DNA of 52,358 nt from contig DASWIC010000008.1 of the NCBI GenBank assembly GCA_036397875.1, positions 1 to 52,358 of the forward strand, in the 5' to 3' direction. This document shows, piece after piece, positions 50,912 to 52,358 of the stretch. The DNA comes from SG8-41 sp036397875. Lineage in GTDB: Bacteria; Pseudomonadota; Gammaproteobacteria; Burkholderiales; SG8-41. Within the stretch, counting starts at the first letter, position 1. Each line of letters opens with the position of its first letter. The translations under genes and the position numbers were made by a program. The notes under the pieces were generated by a model. The model was not told the DNA's origin. It did not search any database and saw only the letters and a program-made list of their open reading frames with translations.

Positions 50912-51916
50912 ATGGAGAAGATTACTACCGTGGGGATCGATCTGGCAAAGAGCGTGTTCTCGCTGCACGGGGTGGATGGCGCCGGGCGCGTGGTGTTCAG
51001 GTGCTCGGTACGGCGCGATCAACTGCTTGAGGTTGTGGCCGGCTTATCGCCGTGTCTGATCGGGATGGAAGCGTGTTCAGGAGCCCATGAATGGGGCCGG
51101 CGGTTCCAGGGGGTGGGGCACACGGTGAAGCTGATGGCGCCCAAGTTTGTGGCGCCCTACAGGAAGAGCGGCAAGAACGATGGCAATGACGCCGAGGCGA
51201 TTTGCGAGGCGGTGACGCGCCCGAATATGCGGTTTGTACCGGTAAAGTCGGCCGAGCAGCAGGCGCTCTTGGCGATGCACCGGGTCAGGCAGGGGTTCGT
51301 CGTGGAGAGGACCGCGACCATCAACCGGCTGCGGGGACTGCTCACTGAATTCGGAGTGGTGCTGCCGTTGCGCTCAGTCACCGTGCGCCGCCAGGCGGCA
51401 GCGGCGGCTGAGAGCCTGCCCGAGCTCGCACGCCGTGCCATCGGTGATCTGCTCGAACAGCTGCGCTTGCTCGATGAACGCATCGGTGGCTACGACCGGG
51501 AGATCGAGGCCCAGGCCAAACTCTGCGAGCCGGCACAGCGTCTGATGAAGATCCGCGGCATCGGGCCCACCACGGCGCTGGCGATCGTGGCCACGGTAGG
51601 CAATGCTCGCGAGTTCAAGAACGGCCGGCAGTTCGCTGCTTGGATCGGCTTGACTCCCAGCCAATACTCCACTGGCGGCAAGTCGCGCCTGGGGCACATC
51701 AGCAAGCGCGGCGATGCATACCTGCGCAATCTACTCGTGCAAGGCGCCCGATCGGTGCTCAACAGCGCCGGCATGCACCAGGACCGCATGTCGCGCTGGG
51801 TCCTCGAGTTGCAGCCGCGCCGCGGCTACTACCGAACACTGGTGGCAATTGCCAACAAGAACGCGCGCATCGCCTGGGCGTTGCTCGCGAAAAACGAAAC
51901 GCTGCGCACGCTCTGA
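50912..51916 (+). CDS. IS110-family transposase (DEDD, IS1111 group)
   Basis: 334 aa. N-terminal DEDD RuvC-like domain with Asp10 (VGIDLAKSVF), Glu53 (GMEACSGAHEW), Asp90 and Asp93 (KNDGNDAEAI). The C-terminal Tnp_20 domain has MKIRGIGPTTALAIVATVG and the Ser-containing GLTPSQYSTGGKSRLGHISKRGD. Intact reading frame. GGGGAAGTC just before the ATG repeats the inverted-repeat sequence. Confidence 0.94.
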   Translation: MEKITTVGIDLAKSVFSLHGVDGAGRVVFRCSVRRDQLLEVVAGLSPCLIGMEACSGAHEWGRRFQGVGHTVKLMAPKFVAPYRKSGKNDGNDAEAICEAVTRPNMRFVPVKSAEQQALLAMHRVRQGFVVERTATINRLRGLLTEFGVVLPLRSVTVRRQAAAAAESLPELARRAIGDLLEQLRLLDERIGGYDREIEAQAKLCEPAQRLMKIRGIGPTTALAIVATVGNAREFKNGRQFAAWIGLTPSQYSTGGKSRLGHISKRGDAYLRNLLVQGARSVLNSAGMHQDRMSRWVLELQPRRGYYRTLVAIANKNARIAWALLAKNETLRTL

Positions 51917-52146
51917 ACCACAACGGATTCCGCGACTGCAATCGACGATGACGAAACGGTCAAACCGGTGCCTGGAGAACCTGATCAAACACGACGGCAG
52001 CACCAATGCCGACTAACGAGAGAGGTCCGGGCATGCGGCTTTCATCAGGGCCAGAGCATGCATTGCTCACAGACAGGCCGGTTATAGTGACGCAGTCCGT
52101 TCTTCCATCGTCACAGCCGATACCGTTGCGCGAACGGGGAAGTCCT
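51917..52146 (+). ncRNA. Possible bridge RNA region in the IS right end
   Basis: The 230 bases between transposase stop and IS end hold no gene. IS110-family elements encode a bridge RNA in a non-coding end, and for the IS1111 group this is downstream of the transposase. Assignment is by position only; loops were not resolved. Confidence 0.35.
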
Positions 52147-52233
52147 TATAGTCGTGGTGAACGGCGGGCCGGCACGCACGAAATCTGGTATGGCACGGTC
52201 TTGGCGGCCCGTCCGTCCCACCTGGAGTTAGCT
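52147..52233 (-). other. attC site 7, right part
   Basis: It ends in GTTAGCT (52227-52233). The inner sequence GGCCCGTCCGTCCCACCTG resembles the equivalent part of attC site 6 (GCCCGTCCGCACCACTG) and pairs with GGTGAACGGCGGGCC at the start of this part, so the two form one attC arm set. Confidence 0.55.
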
Positions 52234-52236
52234 CCA

Positions 52237-52358
52237 TTACTTTGCGGCATTGAATCGTGCCTCTGCTTCTCGAAATAGGGAAGTCACCTTGTTGATATTC
52301 CATGGCTGTTCGACCAATTTTTCGTGATCCCATTCGCTTCTCGGTTCAGCCGGACTGA
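52237..52358 (-). CDS. C-terminal part of a further cassette gene (cut by window edge)
   Basis: The last 39 or so codons of a minus-strand frame: AEPRSEWDHEKLVEQPWN and, after four more residues, TSLFREAEARFNAAK, then TAA, with the attC core 4 nt later. The amino-acid mix looks like a real protein end, and stop-then-attC is the cassette pattern. Family not recognised. Confidence 0.5.
   Translation of the reverse strand, partial: SPAEPRSEWDHEKLVEQPWNINKVTSLFREAEARFNAAK

Larger units (their letters stand above)
50810..52146. mobile_element. IS110-family (IS1111 group) insertion sequence in attC
   Basis: About 1.34 kb. Subterminal inverted repeats GGACTTCCCC (50818-50827) and GGGGAAGTCC (52136-52145) lie a few bases inside each end, as in the IS1111 group. 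The long non-coding end follows the transposase gene (about 230 bases), also IS1111-like. The ends are placed by joining the attC halves; an error of a few bases is possible. Confidence 0.8.
45256..52358 (-). mobile_element. Integron gene-cassette array (no integrase in window)
   Basis: Six complete attC sites (45273-45345, 45872-45958, 46662-46722, 47260-47324, 47814-47870, 49800-49886) and one split attC (50802-50809 plus about 52147-52233). All genes other than the IS transposases are on the minus strand, and each attC lies just past a gene's stop. The asymmetric L boxes (GTTCAAG near the first core site, GCTTAAC near the second) agree with that polarity. Base composition is visibly lower in G+C than the rest of the window. 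The attI/intI side would be to the right of the window, if present. Confidence 0.85.

Noticed and set aside
52006..52278. + strand frame in the IS right end and attC
   Set aside because: It crosses the IS boundary and the attC arm, so it cannot be a native gene.

Overview
The window is about 52.4 kb of GC-rich chromosome. The block fmdB - DUF502 membrane protein - aspS - nudB - exo/endonuclease/phosphatase - cardiolipin synthase B, together with an H30-type AspRS and a TctE/TctD-like two-component pair, points to a betaproteobacterium. It is probably an environmental lineage and I cannot name the genus. No rRNA, tRNA or CRISPR array was seen.

Layout. 1-9.8 kb: a glycerate 2-kinase cut by the left edge, uvrA, an MFS exporter, a cation/proton antiporter with a universal stress protein, ssb, pta and citrate synthase. 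9.9-21.5 kb: a long + strand run with fmdB, a DUF502 protein, aspS, a secreted barnase-type RNase with its barstar, nudB, nadA, an exported SRPBCC protein, a large lipoprotein, an endonuclease/phosphatase, clsB and an Atm1-type ABC transporter. 21.6-29.8 kb: a TctE/TctD-type sensor and regulator, a structured gene-free stretch ending in a clear terminator, a PBP7-type endopeptidase, egtD, an MFS carrier, an alpha/beta hydrolase and a DegP-like protease. 29.8-35.4 kb: a membrane/spermidine-synthase fusion, an exported hydratase-like protein, a TTC38-like protein and a second universal stress protein.

35.4-44.9 kb holds two notable units. The first is a two-gene operon for an UGSC-family selenoprotein: an in-frame TGA stands at the U of UGSC, followed 11 nt later by a bacterial SECIS-like hairpin, and next to it lies a Cys-rich protein of unknown function. 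The second is an operon for a tricarballylate-dehydrogenase-like flavoprotein, an MmgE/PrpD protein and a tripartite-tricarboxylate (Bug) receptor. A second MmgE/PrpD gene, an acyl-CoA dehydrogenase and a zinc alcohol dehydrogenase flank them.

45.26-52.36 kb is a lower-GC integron cassette array. It has six intact attC sites and one attC split by an IS110/IS1111-type element. The cassette genes, all on the minus strand, encode a DUF1304 protein, a pyridoxamine-oxidase-like protein, a PsiE-like protein, two BrnT/BrnA toxin-antitoxin pairs, a lipoprotein and a TIR-like (CAP12-type) effector. An IS481-family element sits against one attC. No integrase lies inside the window. Gene and attC polarity would place attI to the right, unless the array lacks an integrase.

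Two repeat systems run through the core region. One is REP-like palindromes. The other is a set of period-7 tandem repeats whose unit differs from place to place but which always sit at a gene start or stop.
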